Shown here one piece after another: positions 7,339 to 14,690 of a stretch of 25,365 nt of DNA (the first letter of the stretch is position 1; every line of letters starts with the position of its first letter). The notes below the pieces were generated by a model. It was given only the letters and a program-made list of their open reading frames with translations, did no database searches and was not told the origin of the DNA. Made by a program: the position numbers and the translations under genes. Origin of the DNA: SIG565 sp045656145 (lineage in GTDB: Bacteria > Bacillota > Clostridia > Oscillospirales > Acutalibacteraceae); the NCBI GenBank assembly GCA_045656145.1, contig JAZOQP010000043.1:1-25365 (forward strand), in the 5' to 3' direction.

Positions 7339-7367
7339 TTGAATTATTTTAAAAAAAGCAATATAAT
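7339..7367 (+). promoter_or_regulatory. promoter of ddh
   Basis: TTGAAT (7339-7344), a 17-nt AT-rich spacer and TATAAT (7362-7367) lie 32 nt before the ddh ATG. Confidence 0.82.
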
Positions 7368-7399
7368 AAATGTGTTACAAACTTTGGAGATGATAAAAA

Positions 7400-8380
7400 A
7401 TGACAATTCGTATAGGAATTATGGGATACGGCAATTTAGGAAAGGGCATTGAAAATGCTATAAAGCAAAATGATGATTTAACCCTTACCGCTGTTTTTAC
7501 CCGCCGCGCACCAAATTCGGTAAAACTTTTAAGTGATAAAGTGCCGGTTGTTTCGGCAGATGAGATTTTAAGCTATAAGGATAAAATAGATGTTCTTATT
7601 CTTTGCGGTGGCTCGGCAACCGATTTACCGGTTCAAACCCCCTTGTATGCAAAGGATTTTAATGTTGTGGATAGCTTTGATACCCATGCTAAAATTCCGG
7701 AGCATTATGAGAATGTTGATAAAGCGGCAAAAGAAGGCAATAATGTTGCCCTTATTTCTTGCGGTTGGGACCCCGGTATGTTCTCTTTGAATCGCCTTTA
7801 TTCAGAGTGCATTTTACCTAAGGGCGATACTTATACATTTTGGGGCAAGGGCGTAAGCCAAGGGCATAGCGATGCCATTCGCAGAATAGATGGCGTTATA
7901 GATGCCAAGCAATATACCATTCCGATAGATGAGGCTTTAAACAAGGTAAGAAGCGGTGTATCCCCCTCTTTAACAACACGCGAAAAGCATTTAAGAGAGT
8001 GCTTTGTTGTGGCAGAGGAAAATGCCGATAAGCAAAGAATTGAAAATGAAATTAAAACAATGCCTAACTATTTTGCCGATTATGATACCATTGTTCATTT
8101 TATTTCTCTTGAGGAATTAAAGGAAAAGCATAGCGGCATTCCGCATGGCGGATTTGTTATTCGCTCGGGTAAAACAGGGGATGGCAATAATCATATAGTG
8201 GAATATAGCCTAAAGCTTGATTCCAATCCTGAATTTACCGCAAGTGTTATTGTGGCTTATGCCAGAGCAGTTTATAGATTAGCTGAGAAAAAGGATTACG
8301 GCTGCAAAACAGTTCTTGATATTCCTCCGGCAATGCTTAGCGCTAAACCAAATGCGTGTTTAAGAAAAGAACTTTTATAA
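7400..8380 (+). CDS. ddh: meso-diaminopimelate dehydrogenase
   Basis: Ddh makes meso-2,6-diaminopimelate in one NADPH-dependent step from tetrahydrodipicolinate and ammonia (reversible), supplying peptidoglycan and lysine while bypassing the acetyl/succinyl branches. The 326 residues match the family. Visible are the Rossmann motif GYGNLGKGIE (from residue 9), CGGSATDLP, VDSFDTHAKIPEHYE, SCGWDPGMFSL, and the substrate-loop signature WGKGVSQGHSDAIRRIDGV, all characteristic of Ddh. ATG 7400 follows GGAGA by about 10 nt. The gene is monocistronic, with its own promoter and a hairpin terminator. It implies a DAP-type cell wall, consistent with the D,D-carboxypeptidase gene nearby. Confidence 0.97.
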   Translation: MTIRIGIMGYGNLGKGIENAIKQNDDLTLTAVFTRRAPNSVKLLSDKVPVVSADEILSYKDKIDVLILCGGSATDLPVQTPLYAKDFNVVDSFDTHAKIPEHYENVDKAAKEGNNVALISCGWDPGMFSLNRLYSECILPKGDTYTFWGKGVSQGHSDAIRRIDGVIDAKQYTIPIDEALNKVRSGVSPSLTTREKHLRECFVVAEENADKQRIENEIKTMPNYFADYDTIVHFISLEELKEKHSGIPHGGFVIRSGKTGDGNNHIVEYSLKLDSNPEFTASVIVAYARAVYRLAEKKDYGCKTVLDIPPAMLSAKPNACLRKELL

Positions 8381-8393
8381 CATTAAAAATTTT

Positions 8394-8426
8394 GCCATGT
8401 TTTTTCGAAAACATGGCATTTTATTT
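8394..8426 (+). terminator. terminator of ddh
   Basis: The stem GCCATGTTTT/AAAACATGGC with loop TTCG is followed by a T-rich tract. It lies just upstream of, and slightly abuts, the next gene's promoter. Confidence 0.82.
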
Positions 8427-8428
8427 TA

Positions 8429-8457
8429 TTTACAAATTAATTTTAATGTTTTATAAT
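8429..8457 (+). promoter_or_regulatory. promoter of the class III aminotransferase
   Basis: TTTACA (8429-8434), a 17-nt spacer and TATAAT (8452-8457) lie 32 nt before the ATG. Confidence 0.75.
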
Positions 8458-8489
8458 AATTATGTAAAAATTTTAAAGGAGTGTTTTCT

Positions 8490-9815
8490 ATGTCAATTTC
8501 TCAAGATCTTTATAAACATGCAAAACAGATTATTCCCGGCGGAACTCAGCTTCTTAGTAAGCGTCCTGAAATGTTTGCACCGGGCCAGTGGCCTAACTAT
8601 TTCACAAAGGCACAGGGTTGTGAAGTATGGGACCTCGATGGAAATCATTATTATGATATGACCACTAATGGTATTGGTGCTTGCCTTTTAGGATATGCAA
8701 ACCCCGATGTAAGTAAGGCTGTAATCAAGCGTATTGAGGATGGCTGTATGTCAACACTTAATCCTCCCGAAGAGGTTGAACTTGCTGATAAGCTTTTAGA
8801 AATTCATCCTTGGGCAGGTAGCGTTCGTTTTGCCCGTACAGGTGGCGAAATTGCCGCCGTTGCAGTTCGTATTGCTCGCGCAACTACCAAGAGAGATGTT
8901 GTTGCTATTTGCGGTTATCATGGCTGGAGCGACTGGTATCTAGCTGCTAACCTCGGCGATACAACTGCTCTTAACGGAATTCATCTTCCTGGTCTTCAGC
9001 CTGATGGCGTACCCTTTGCATTAAAGGGAACATCGGTTACTTTCAGATACGGTAACGTAGAAGAATTTGATGCAATTATTGAAAAATATGGCGACCGCTT
9101 AGCAGCTGTTATTATGGAACCTGCTCGTAACAATATGCCTCCTGAGGGTTGGCTTGAGCATATTCGTGATGAAGTTCATCGCGTTGGCGGTTTGCTTATT
9201 TTTGATGAAATCACTATCGGTTGGCGCTTAGGATTTGGTGGTAGCCACCTAAAATTCGGTGTTAATCCTGATATGGCTATTTTCGCTAAAGCTATGGGTA
9301 ATGGTCATCCCATCGCCGCAGTTATCGGTACTAAAGAGGCTATGGATGGCGCTCAAACTTCATTTATCAGCTCTACATATTGGACCGAGAGCGTAGGCCC
9401 AACAGCTGCGCTTGCAACCATTGAAACAATGGAAAAATCAAAGGTTTGGGAGCACGCTGAATATATTGGTAAAACAGTTCAAAATGATTGGATTGCCCTT
9501 GCTGAAAAGCACGGTCTAAACATTAATTGCTCTACCGATTGTTTCGCTTGTCTTGCTCACTTTGGCTTTAAGGATTATCCCCTTGAGATGTCAACCCTTT
9601 ATACAGTGCTTATGCTTAAAGAAGGCTTTATGGCAGGTACAGGTCTTTATCCTACATTAGCTCATAACGATGAGGTTCTAGCCCTTCACCGTAAGGCAGT
9701 TGATAAGGTATTCGGCATTATGGCTGATTTTCTCAAAAAAGGTGGCAAAGAAGCTATTGTTGAGGCTATCGGCGGCCCCATTAAACAGACAGGTTTTGCC
9801 CGTTTAATTGACTAA
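8490..9815 (+). CDS. class III aminotransferase, glutamate-1-semialdehyde aminomutase-like
   Basis: A PLP enzyme of fold type I, 441 residues from ATG 8490 (AAAGGAG at 8 nt; a GTG at 8481 falls inside that site). It resembles HemL: IPGGTQLLSKRPE at the N terminus, GCEVWDLDGNHYYD, RTGGE (the phosphate loop, TGSEA in many), GYHGWSDWY (142-150), MEPARNN, IFDEI (Asp239), and the Schiff-base lysine Lys267 in FAKAMGNG. True HemL would be expected with other tetrapyrrole genes; none are here. HemL-like paralogues with nearby HpcH/HpaI aldolase and Gfo/Idh/MocA genes occur, as far as I recall, in sugar-acid or surface-glycan loci, so a transamination of a keto sugar or keto acid is more likely than haem synthesis. 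It has its own promoter and a following terminator, so it is a separate unit from the next two genes. Codon use is well adapted. Confidence 0.85.
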   Translation: MSISQDLYKHAKQIIPGGTQLLSKRPEMFAPGQWPNYFTKAQGCEVWDLDGNHYYDMTTNGIGACLLGYANPDVSKAVIKRIEDGCMSTLNPPEEVELADKLLEIHPWAGSVRFARTGGEIAAVAVRIARATTKRDVVAICGYHGWSDWYLAANLGDTTALNGIHLPGLQPDGVPFALKGTSVTFRYGNVEEFDAIIEKYGDRLAAVIMEPARNNMPPEGWLEHIRDEVHRVGGLLIFDEITIGWRLGFGGSHLKFGVNPDMAIFAKAMGNGHPIAAVIGTKEAMDGAQTSFISSTYWTESVGPTAALATIETMEKSKVWEHAEYIGKTVQNDWIALAEKHGLNINCSTDCFACLAHFGFKDYPLEMSTLYTVLMLKEGFMAGTGLYPTLAHNDEVLALHRKAVDKVFGIMADFLKKGGKEAIVEAIGGPIKQTGFARLID

Positions 9816-9832
9816 AATTAAAAATTAAAAGA

Positions 9833-9880
9833 AAAGTGCTGTTTTTTTATAAAAAATGGCACTTTATTTTATAATTTTTG
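9833..9880 (+). terminator. terminator of the aminotransferase gene
   Basis: The arms AAAGTGC and GCACTTT are separated by an inner T6/A6 helix with a small internal mismatch, followed by T-rich sequence. The stem is AT-rich and so probably of intermediate strength. Confidence 0.65.
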
Positions 9881-9909
9881 TTGACAAACAGGTAAATTTT
9901 AGGCATAAT
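9881..9909 (+). promoter_or_regulatory. promoter of the aldolase-oxidoreductase operon
   Basis: A perfect TTGACA (9881-9886), a 17-nt spacer and CATAAT (9904-9909) precede the aldolase ATG by 39 nt. Confidence 0.82.
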
Positions 9910-9916
9910 TAAAGCA

Positions 9917-9935
9917 TACATATTTGTATTATGTA
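9917..9935 (+). promoter_or_regulatory. inverted repeat between promoter and ribosome binding site
   Basis: TACATA and TATGTA are separated by 7 nt, centred near the expected transcription start. The position fits a repressor operator or a weak mRNA hairpin, but with 6-bp AT-rich arms chance cannot be excluded. Confidence 0.3.
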
Positions 9936-9948
9936 GGAGGAATAAAAA

Positions 9949-10728
9949 ATGGAAATGAGAAAAAGCCGCGTTCTTAAAAAGATGCGCGAGGGAAAGGTAG
10001 CAAACTGTGTTAAAATTAATCTTTCATGCCCGAGAAATATTGAAATTGCCGCTGCCTGCGGATTCGACTGTGTGTGGATCGATATGGAGCATGTTCCTAC
10101 TGATTATGCATTTGTAGAAAACGCAGTAAGAGCAGCTAAGAATTTCAATTGTGATGTTTTAACCCGTGTTAAGAGAGGCAGCTATTCGGATTTAGTTAAT
10201 CCGCTTGAAGCCGATTCAACCGGTGTTATGGTGCCCCACTTAATGAGCTATGCTCAGGCAAAGGAAATTGTGTATTACACCAAGTTCCATCCCATTGGTC
10301 GTCGCCCCTTAGATGGTGGTAATGCCGATGGTTTATATTGCCTTGTTGATGACAATGATTATATGAAAACTGCTAACGAAGAAAGATTTGTTGTGGTTCA
10401 GATTGAAGATCCCGAACCCATGGAAGAACTTGAGGAAATTTGCGCTCTTCCCGGCATTGATATGATTTTCTTCGGCCCCGCAGATTTCTCTCAAGGCCTT
10501 GGAACTCCTTGCAAGTGGGATAATCCCGCCATTAAGGAAGCTCAGAAAAAGGTTGCAGAATGTGCTCGCAAGCATGGTAAGTTTGCAGGAACAGTTGGTG
10601 GTCCCGGAAACTTCGACCAGCTCGTTGAATGGGGTTATACCTTTATCAGCACAGGTGCTGATGTTTGCGGCCTTGCAGATTATTATAAAGACCTCTATGG
10701 CAAAGTTATGGATAGAGATATTAAATAG
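9949..10728 (+). CDS. HpcH/HpaI-family class II aldolase
   Basis: A 259-residue metal-dependent aldolase of the HpcH/HpaI (4-hydroxy-2-oxoheptanedioate or 2-keto-3-deoxy sugar acid) family, which cleaves or joins pyruvate or another keto acid with an aldehyde. Visible: DMEH (Glu47, catalytic His48), TRV with Arg73, the signature VMVPH, metal ligands Glu153 (QIEDPE) and Asp179 (FFGPADFSQGLG). ATG 9949 has AGGAGG at 8 nt; ATG 9955 is too close to the next codons to be preferred. It is followed 16 nt later by a Gfo/Idh/MocA gene in the same operon. No transporter, kinase or sugar-acid regulator is next to it, unlike catabolic operons, so the direction (cleavage or synthesis) is open. Confidence 0.9.
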   Translation: MEMRKSRVLKKMREGKVANCVKINLSCPRNIEIAAACGFDCVWIDMEHVPTDYAFVENAVRAAKNFNCDVLTRVKRGSYSDLVNPLEADSTGVMVPHLMSYAQAKEIVYYTKFHPIGRRPLDGGNADGLYCLVDDNDYMKTANEERFVVVQIEDPEPMEELEEICALPGIDMIFFGPADFSQGLGTPCKWDNPAIKEAQKKVAECARKHGKFAGTVGGPGNFDQLVEWGYTFISTGADVCGLADYYKDLYGKVMDRDIK

Positions 10729-10744
10729 GAAAGGTTGATAAAAT

Positions 10745-11704
10745 ATGTTTCCTCTTGGTAATAAAGAAATTAAAATTGGTATTCTCGGTATGACCGAGGG
10801 CAACGGCCACCCTTATTCTTGGAGCGCTATGTTTAATGGCTACACTAAGGAATATATGGACCAGTGCGAATTTCCTGCAATTCCGGGCTATCTTTATAAG
10901 CAGCCTGCTGATACCTTTGGTATTGAAGGCGCAAAAATCACCCATATTTGCTGCACAGGTTATGCTGAGCGCGAAATGGCTGAAAAAATGGCCAAGGCAT
11001 CAAACATTCCGAATGTTGTAGATGATCCGCTTGAACTTATCGGTAAAGTTGATGCAGTTATCTGCGCTACCGATATCGGCGCTGAACATGTTGAGCGTTG
11101 TAAGCCCTTCTTGGATGCAGGAATTCCTATGTTCATAGATAAACCCCTTGTTGATAATGAAGAGGATTTAAAAACCTTCATTAAATGGAGAAACGAGGGC
11201 AAGAAGTTTATTTCCTCTTCTTCAATGAGATATTGTAAAGAGTTTGAACCTTTTTATAATAATGGTACATACGAACTCGGAAAACTTATGTATATTTGTA
11301 GCCCAATGCCTAAAAAATATGAAACCTATGGTATTCACGCTTTAGAAGCAATGTTCCCGCTTTTAGGACCCGGTTTCGTTTCAGCACAAAATACAGGTAC
11401 TTATGAGCAGACAATGGTACATTTAAAACATTCTAACGGTTGCTGTGTTGATATTCCTATGGGTATCGGTATGGCAGGCGCAGGTATAACCGTTATCGGT
11501 ACTGCAGGTTCGGTTTATTTACAGGCAGGCGACTCTTACAGAGCTTTCAAAAAGCAGCTTGATTTATTTGTTCATTGGCTCCGTACAGGAGAAGAACCCG
11601 TTCCCTTCCAGCACACAGTTGAACTTATGAAGCTTGTAATCGCAGGTCTTAGAAGCCGCGAAGAAGGCGGAAGAGTTGTTGAACTTTCCGAAATAGATGC
11701 ATAA
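10745..11704 (+). CDS. Gfo/Idh/MocA-family NAD(P)-dependent oxidoreductase
   Basis: A 319-residue two-domain dehydrogenase of the glucose-fructose oxidoreductase/inositol dehydrogenase family, which typically oxidises or reduces a sugar or cyclitol hydroxyl. The Rossmann turn is atypical: after IGILGMTEG it continues NGHPYSWSAMFNGY in place of a plain GxGxxG. Later motifs are standard: ICATDIGAEHVERC and the catalytic-lysine motif IDKP (EKP in most members) near residues 137-140. The subfamily with EGNGHPYSWSA occurs, as I recall, near aminotransferases and aldolases in surface-carbohydrate loci; this is memory, not a search. AGGAAAGG 8 nt before ATG and a 16-nt gap put it in an operon with the aldolase. 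A strong terminator follows. Substrate unknown. Confidence 0.87.
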   Translation: MFPLGNKEIKIGILGMTEGNGHPYSWSAMFNGYTKEYMDQCEFPAIPGYLYKQPADTFGIEGAKITHICCTGYAEREMAEKMAKASNIPNVVDDPLELIGKVDAVICATDIGAEHVERCKPFLDAGIPMFIDKPLVDNEEDLKTFIKWRNEGKKFISSSSMRYCKEFEPFYNNGTYELGKLMYICSPMPKKYETYGIHALEAMFPLLGPGFVSAQNTGTYEQTMVHLKHSNGCCVDIPMGIGMAGAGITVIGTAGSVYLQAGDSYRAFKKQLDLFVHWLRTGEEPVPFQHTVELMKLVIAGLRSREEGGRVVELSEIDA

Positions 11705-11713
11705 ATAATTGCA

Positions 11714-11747
11714 AATAAAAAAAGCAGTCGATAGACTGCTTTTTTTA
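11714..11747. terminator. bidirectional terminator
   Basis: AGCAGTC and GACTGCT with loop GATA are flanked by an A7 run on the left and a T7 run on the right, so it works on both strands. It ends the aldolase-oxidoreductase operon and, on the minus strand, the YczE-like gene, whose stop codon overlaps it. Confidence 0.92.
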
Positions 11748-12470
11748 ATTCCTTTTTAATATTTTTTCAAGATTTTTAAATAAAGGCTCTTGGCCAAAGA
11801 ATAGGTCGATTAGTTTGCCTGAATATTTAATTAAGGTGGAGTTTATAGCCGTTGTGAATAGAGTTCCAAGCCCTATGCTATGGAATGAGGTTGAATAAAT
11901 AGTTGCCCAATTAAAATCTTTAACATCGCCAAAAAGTGAAAAAGCAAGTGCTATAGATACTCCGAGTAAAGACATATCAAAGATAAATTTCATCCGGGTT
12001 ATATCAATTTTAAGGTGAGAAGAAAGCTCGGCAACAAATAATTCATAAACCTGAAGCGGCAAATAAGTTCTGAAGAAACAGGCAACGCCCGTTGCGGTGA
12101 TAATATCGCCGATTAAGAGCAACACCCAGCGCATTAAAACCGTGTTTATACTAATGCCGCCTAAAATCCAAATGAAGAAGTTAAGGGTGTAACCATAGAT
12201 TACAGCAACTAAAAACGCGAGTAAAAACCGCCAATTAAATTTTCTTATAATAACGCAAAGAGTAATTAAAATTACTCCTTGCAAAAGGTATTCTGTTACC
12301 CCAACGCTGAAGAATGGAAGGTATTTAATCAGCGCTTCGGATAAAATAAATGCGGGTGCGGCTATCATTGAAACGCCAAGATTTGCCTTTGAGCAAATGG
12401 ACACCCCGAGCGCTACCAAAACCGTTCCTAAGACCCATAATAATTCATTTGCTTTTTTGAATTTTTTCAT
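11745..12470 (-). CDS. YczE/DUF6198-like integral membrane protein
   Basis: A 241-residue membrane protein of about six helices. The hydrophobic N-terminal helix ends in SICSKANLGVSMIAAPAFIL, a pattern (small-K-A-x-LG-V-S) I associate with the YczE/YitT-like DUF6198 family. The molecular role of that family is not established. The start chosen is ATG 12470, with AAAGG at 9 nt on the minus strand. A TTG three codons upstream would sit directly on that site and is rejected. It lies 39 nt downstream of the D,D-carboxypeptidase gene on the same strand, separated by a weak hairpin, so partial cotranscription is possible. The C terminus is soluble and basic (LEKILKRN). Confidence 0.78.
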   Translation of the reverse strand: MKKFKKANELLWVLGTVLVALGVSICSKANLGVSMIAAPAFILSEALIKYLPFFSVGVTEYLLQGVILITLCVIIRKFNWRFLLAFLVAVIYGYTLNFFIWILGGISINTVLMRWVLLLIGDIITATGVACFFRTYLPLQVYELFVAELSSHLKIDITRMKFIFDMSLLGVSIALAFSLFGDVKDFNWATIYSTSFHSIGLGTLFTTAINSTLIKYSGKLIDLFFGQEPLFKNLEKILKRN

Positions 12471-12492
12471 AAATTTCAACCTTTAATAAAGT

Positions 12493-12508
12493 AATCTCAA
12501 GCGAGATT
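12493..12508 (-). terminator. weak stem-loop between carboxypeptidase and membrane protein genes
   Basis: AATCTC and GAGATT with a 4-nt loop lie just after the carboxypeptidase stop. The following T tract is interrupted (ACTTTATT), so it is at best a leaky terminator or an attenuating hairpin. Confidence 0.4.
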
Positions 12509-12509
12509 T

Positions 12510-13838
12510 TTATTTCTTATGTTTTTTATCCATGGGAATATATTTTACTTTTCGGTGATTTTTTCGGCCATAATTTAACTTGATTATAAGGGCAATATAG
12601 CCGAGAATTCCGGCGCCTATAATTCCTAAAATTATTTTAAAGGCAATAGAGGATATAACATTTTTAAAGGCTCTTGCCACCTTTAATACAAAACTTGATT
12701 TAACGCTTTCGCCTGCAATTAAATTCACGGTGCCTATTTTTTCTTCGGAATAGAAAATATCGGCGGTGCCGAGCACAGCGCCTTCTTTAATGGGCGCATC
12801 AACCTTTTCGGCGATTAAATTAGGCTTTATTGAAATGGTTGAAGAATCGGCATTTTTAGGGAAGATTTTAGCGAGCTCACGCTCGGCATAAAGCGGTACA
12901 TGGTCGGTATCGAGGGAAAGTTCAACGGGGATTTCGGTAAGAGGTTTGGTTGTGTCAAGAATTGATTTATATTGGAAATTGTTGAACGCCCAGCGGTAGA
13001 GATTTTTGCTGTCTAAAAACTCATTTCTTCTGCCATCGCTGTTATCACAGCCCATAATTATGCAGATATAATTATATCCGCCGTAGCTAGCCGTGCTTAC
13101 AACACACCTGCCTGCTAAATCGGTGTTACCCGTTTTAACGCCTGAGGCATATTGATAATAATAATTTGTGGTGGGGTTGATTAGATAGTTTGTGGTTGAG
13201 CGTGTGCGCTCTTCCGACATATTTGTTTTTGGTAAAGTGTATCTGACGGTTGAAGTTACCTCTTTAAAAACATCATATTTAAGCGCATGGGTGGTAAGGG
13301 TTAAAATATCGGTTGCGGTGGTGTAGGTTTCTTCATCGTCAAGACCAACGGGGTTGCCAAAATGAGAGTTATTCATACCGATTTCTCGTGCTTTTTCGTT
13401 CATTAGTGCAACAAAGCCATCGGTTGAGCCGCCGTAATGATGCGCAATGGCGTAAGCCGCGTCTCCCGCTGAGCAAATAAGCAGGCAGTTAAGGGCTTGT
13501 CTTGCCGTTATTTGTTCGCCGATTTTTAAATCCATAACAACCGAGCCTGTGCCCAAAATCTCATTATTGGCTTCATTTGTATAGGTAATAATTTCTTTAT
13601 CAAGGTCTTCGGTTTTCTCTATCAACACAAGTGCTGTTAAAATCTTGGTAAGAGAAGCGGGTGCAACCTTGTTATCTGCATTTTTCGAATATAAAATATC
13701 GCCTGTATCAAGGCTTGCAAGCAGTGCCGTTTTGGCATTTAATTCAAATCCTGTAATTTGATATGCCGAAACTGAGCAAGAAAGGGTTGAAATTATTAAA
13801 AGAAATGTTAAAATATAAATAGATACTTTCTTAAACAT
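12510..13838 (-). CDS. D-alanyl-D-alanine carboxypeptidase (class A low-molecular-weight PBP)
   Basis: A DacA/DacF-like penicillin-binding protein that trims the terminal D-Ala from peptidoglycan stem peptides outside the membrane. Start ATG 13838 has GGAG at 7 nt; the open frame extends 13 codons further without a ribosome binding site. From this start (442 residues): signal peptide 1-25 (cleavage after SVSA), active-site SLTK (Ser62, Lys65), SAG at 123-125 where the family normally has SxN, and KTG (235-237). Then comes a beta-rich C-terminal domain and a C-terminal transmembrane helix (about 397-421) with a basic tail, which anchors it. The Asn-to-Gly change in the second motif is unusual but the rest is intact, so activity is still likely. 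It fits with ddh nearby in a DAP-type wall. Confidence 0.92.
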   Translation of the reverse strand: MFKKVSIYILTFLLIISTLSCSVSAYQITGFELNAKTALLASLDTGDILYSKNADNKVAPASLTKILTALVLIEKTEDLDKEIITYTNEANNEILGTGSVVMDLKIGEQITARQALNCLLICSAGDAAYAIAHHYGGSTDGFVALMNEKAREIGMNNSHFGNPVGLDDEETYTTATDILTLTTHALKYDVFKEVTSTVRYTLPKTNMSEERTRSTTNYLINPTTNYYYQYASGVKTGNTDLAGRCVVSTASYGGYNYICIIMGCDNSDGRRNEFLDSKNLYRWAFNNFQYKSILDTTKPLTEIPVELSLDTDHVPLYAERELAKIFPKNADSSTISIKPNLIAEKVDAPIKEGAVLGTADIFYSEEKIGTVNLIAGESVKSSFVLKVARAFKNVISSIAFKIILGIIGAGILGYIALIIKLNYGRKNHRKVKYIPMDKKHKK

Positions 13839-13926
13839 AAATCTACTCCAAAAAACAAGTATATAATAAGTATACAATATTTCTTCTAAAAAATAAAGGG
13901 TAAAAAAGAATTTGAGGTGAAATTTT
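13839..13926. promoter_or_regulatory. divergent intergenic region with AT-rich promoter-like elements
   Basis: The 88-nt gap between the divergent carboxypeptidase and phosphoesterase genes holds TATAAT (13862-13867) on the plus strand and TATTAT after TTTAGA at 16 nt on the minus strand. GTATA and TATAC arms (13859-13863, 13871-13875) make an inverted repeat across both. The minus-strand promoter is the better one; no good -35 box is seen for the plus strand. Confidence 0.35.
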
Positions 13927-14613
13927 TTGGTATATATAACAGGGGATATGCATTCCGATGAAACCCGCCTTTACGATAAAGAATGGCGCAAACTCAAAAA
14001 AGGGGACACCCTTATAGTTTGCGGCGATTTTGGATATATCTGGGCAGGCGGAAAGGAAGAGAGAGAATATATTAAATATTTAGGCTCAAGGAAATTCACT
14101 GTGGCCTTTTTAGATGGCACTCATGATAATCTTGATAGAATAAATGCCGCCAGAACTACCTATTGGAAGGGTGGAATGGTGCATAGAATAAGCGATAATC
14201 TTCTTCATTTGATGCGCGGACAAATTTTTGAAATAGAGGGCCATAAGATATTTACCTTTGGCGGAGGAGAGAGCAGCGATAAGGATATGCGTATTCCAAC
14301 TAAGCTTTGGTGGCGTGATGAAATGCCCTCGGCTCTTGAAATGACCGAGGCTGCAAAGAGCCTTGACGAAATGGAAAGGCAGGTTGATTATATCCTTACC
14401 CATGAGCCGCCATCCCTTGTGAAAAGTGCTATGCTTCTTCGCAAAAGTTTGCCGGAGAATGTGAATAAGCTAAATGGTTTTCTGGAAGAAATCGATGAAA
14501 ACTGCACATATAAGCATTGGTTTTTTGGTTCTATGCATGAGGACCGCCTTGTAACCCCTAAACACACCTGCGTTTTCAAGAAAATTTTACCCATAGACTA
14601 TACCGAAAAATAA
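13927..14613 (+). CDS. calcineurin-like metallophosphoesterase (TTG start)
   Basis: A 228-residue two-metal phosphoesterase. Motifs in order: GDMH (DxH, residues 7-9), CGDFGYIW (GDxx), DGTHDN (family GNHD), THEPP (GHxP-like, about residue 158) and GSMHED (GHxH-like). It has no signal peptide, so it is cytoplasmic. The substrate could be a phosphoprotein, nucleotide or other phosphoester. The frame has no upstream ATG; TTG 13927 is 7 nt behind GAGGTG, a convincing start. The next ATG (codon 8) lies within the GDMH motif and would destroy the first metal site. It lies immediately upstream of the pseudokinase operon on the same strand, but a promoter directly after its stop suggests a separate unit. 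A functional link (phosphatase beside a kinase-like protein) is conceivable but unproven. Confidence 0.88.
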   Translation: MVYITGDMHSDETRLYDKEWRKLKKGDTLIVCGDFGYIWAGGKEEREYIKYLGSRKFTVAFLDGTHDNLDRINAARTTYWKGGMVHRISDNLLHLMRGQIFEIEGHKIFTFGGGESSDKDMRIPTKLWWRDEMPSALEMTEAAKSLDEMERQVDYILTHEPPSLVKSAMLLRKSLPENVNKLNGFLEEIDENCTYKHWFFGSMHEDRLVTPKHTCVFKKILPIDYTEK

Positions 14614-14615
14614 AC

Positions 14616-14644
14616 TGTACATTTTGGTAAGAGTATGTTATAAT
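14616..14644 (+). promoter_or_regulatory. promoter of the pseudokinase-symporter operon
   Basis: TGTACA (14616-14621, 4 of 6 matches), a 17-nt spacer and a perfect TATAAT (14639-14644) begin 3 nt after the preceding stop codon, 47 nt before the ATG. Confidence 0.65.
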
Positions 14645-14690
14645 ATAAAGAGTTAAAAATCCAATTATCCAATTAATTTCGGAGGTTTTT

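Noticed and set aside
8481..8489. GTG start three codons upstream for the aminotransferase
   Set aside because: The GTG lies in the Shine-Dalgarno sequence that serves ATG 8490.
8356..8661. 101-codon plus-strand frame spanning the ddh terminator
   Set aside because: It overlaps ddh, a terminator, a promoter and the aminotransferase in another frame, and is a shadow frame.
10333..10803. 156-codon minus-strand frame across the aldolase end
   Set aside because: It is antisense to two well-supported genes, crossing their junction, and lacks a ribosome binding site.
12471..12479. TTG start for the YczE-like protein
   Set aside because: It directly abuts the AAAGG site, leaving no spacing. ATG 12470 is properly spaced.
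13770..13790. Possible lipobox (TLSC) in the carboxypeptidase signal peptide
   Set aside because: The -3 residue is Thr rather than Leu, and a better signal-peptidase I site (SVSA) follows. The protein is anchored by its C-terminal helix.
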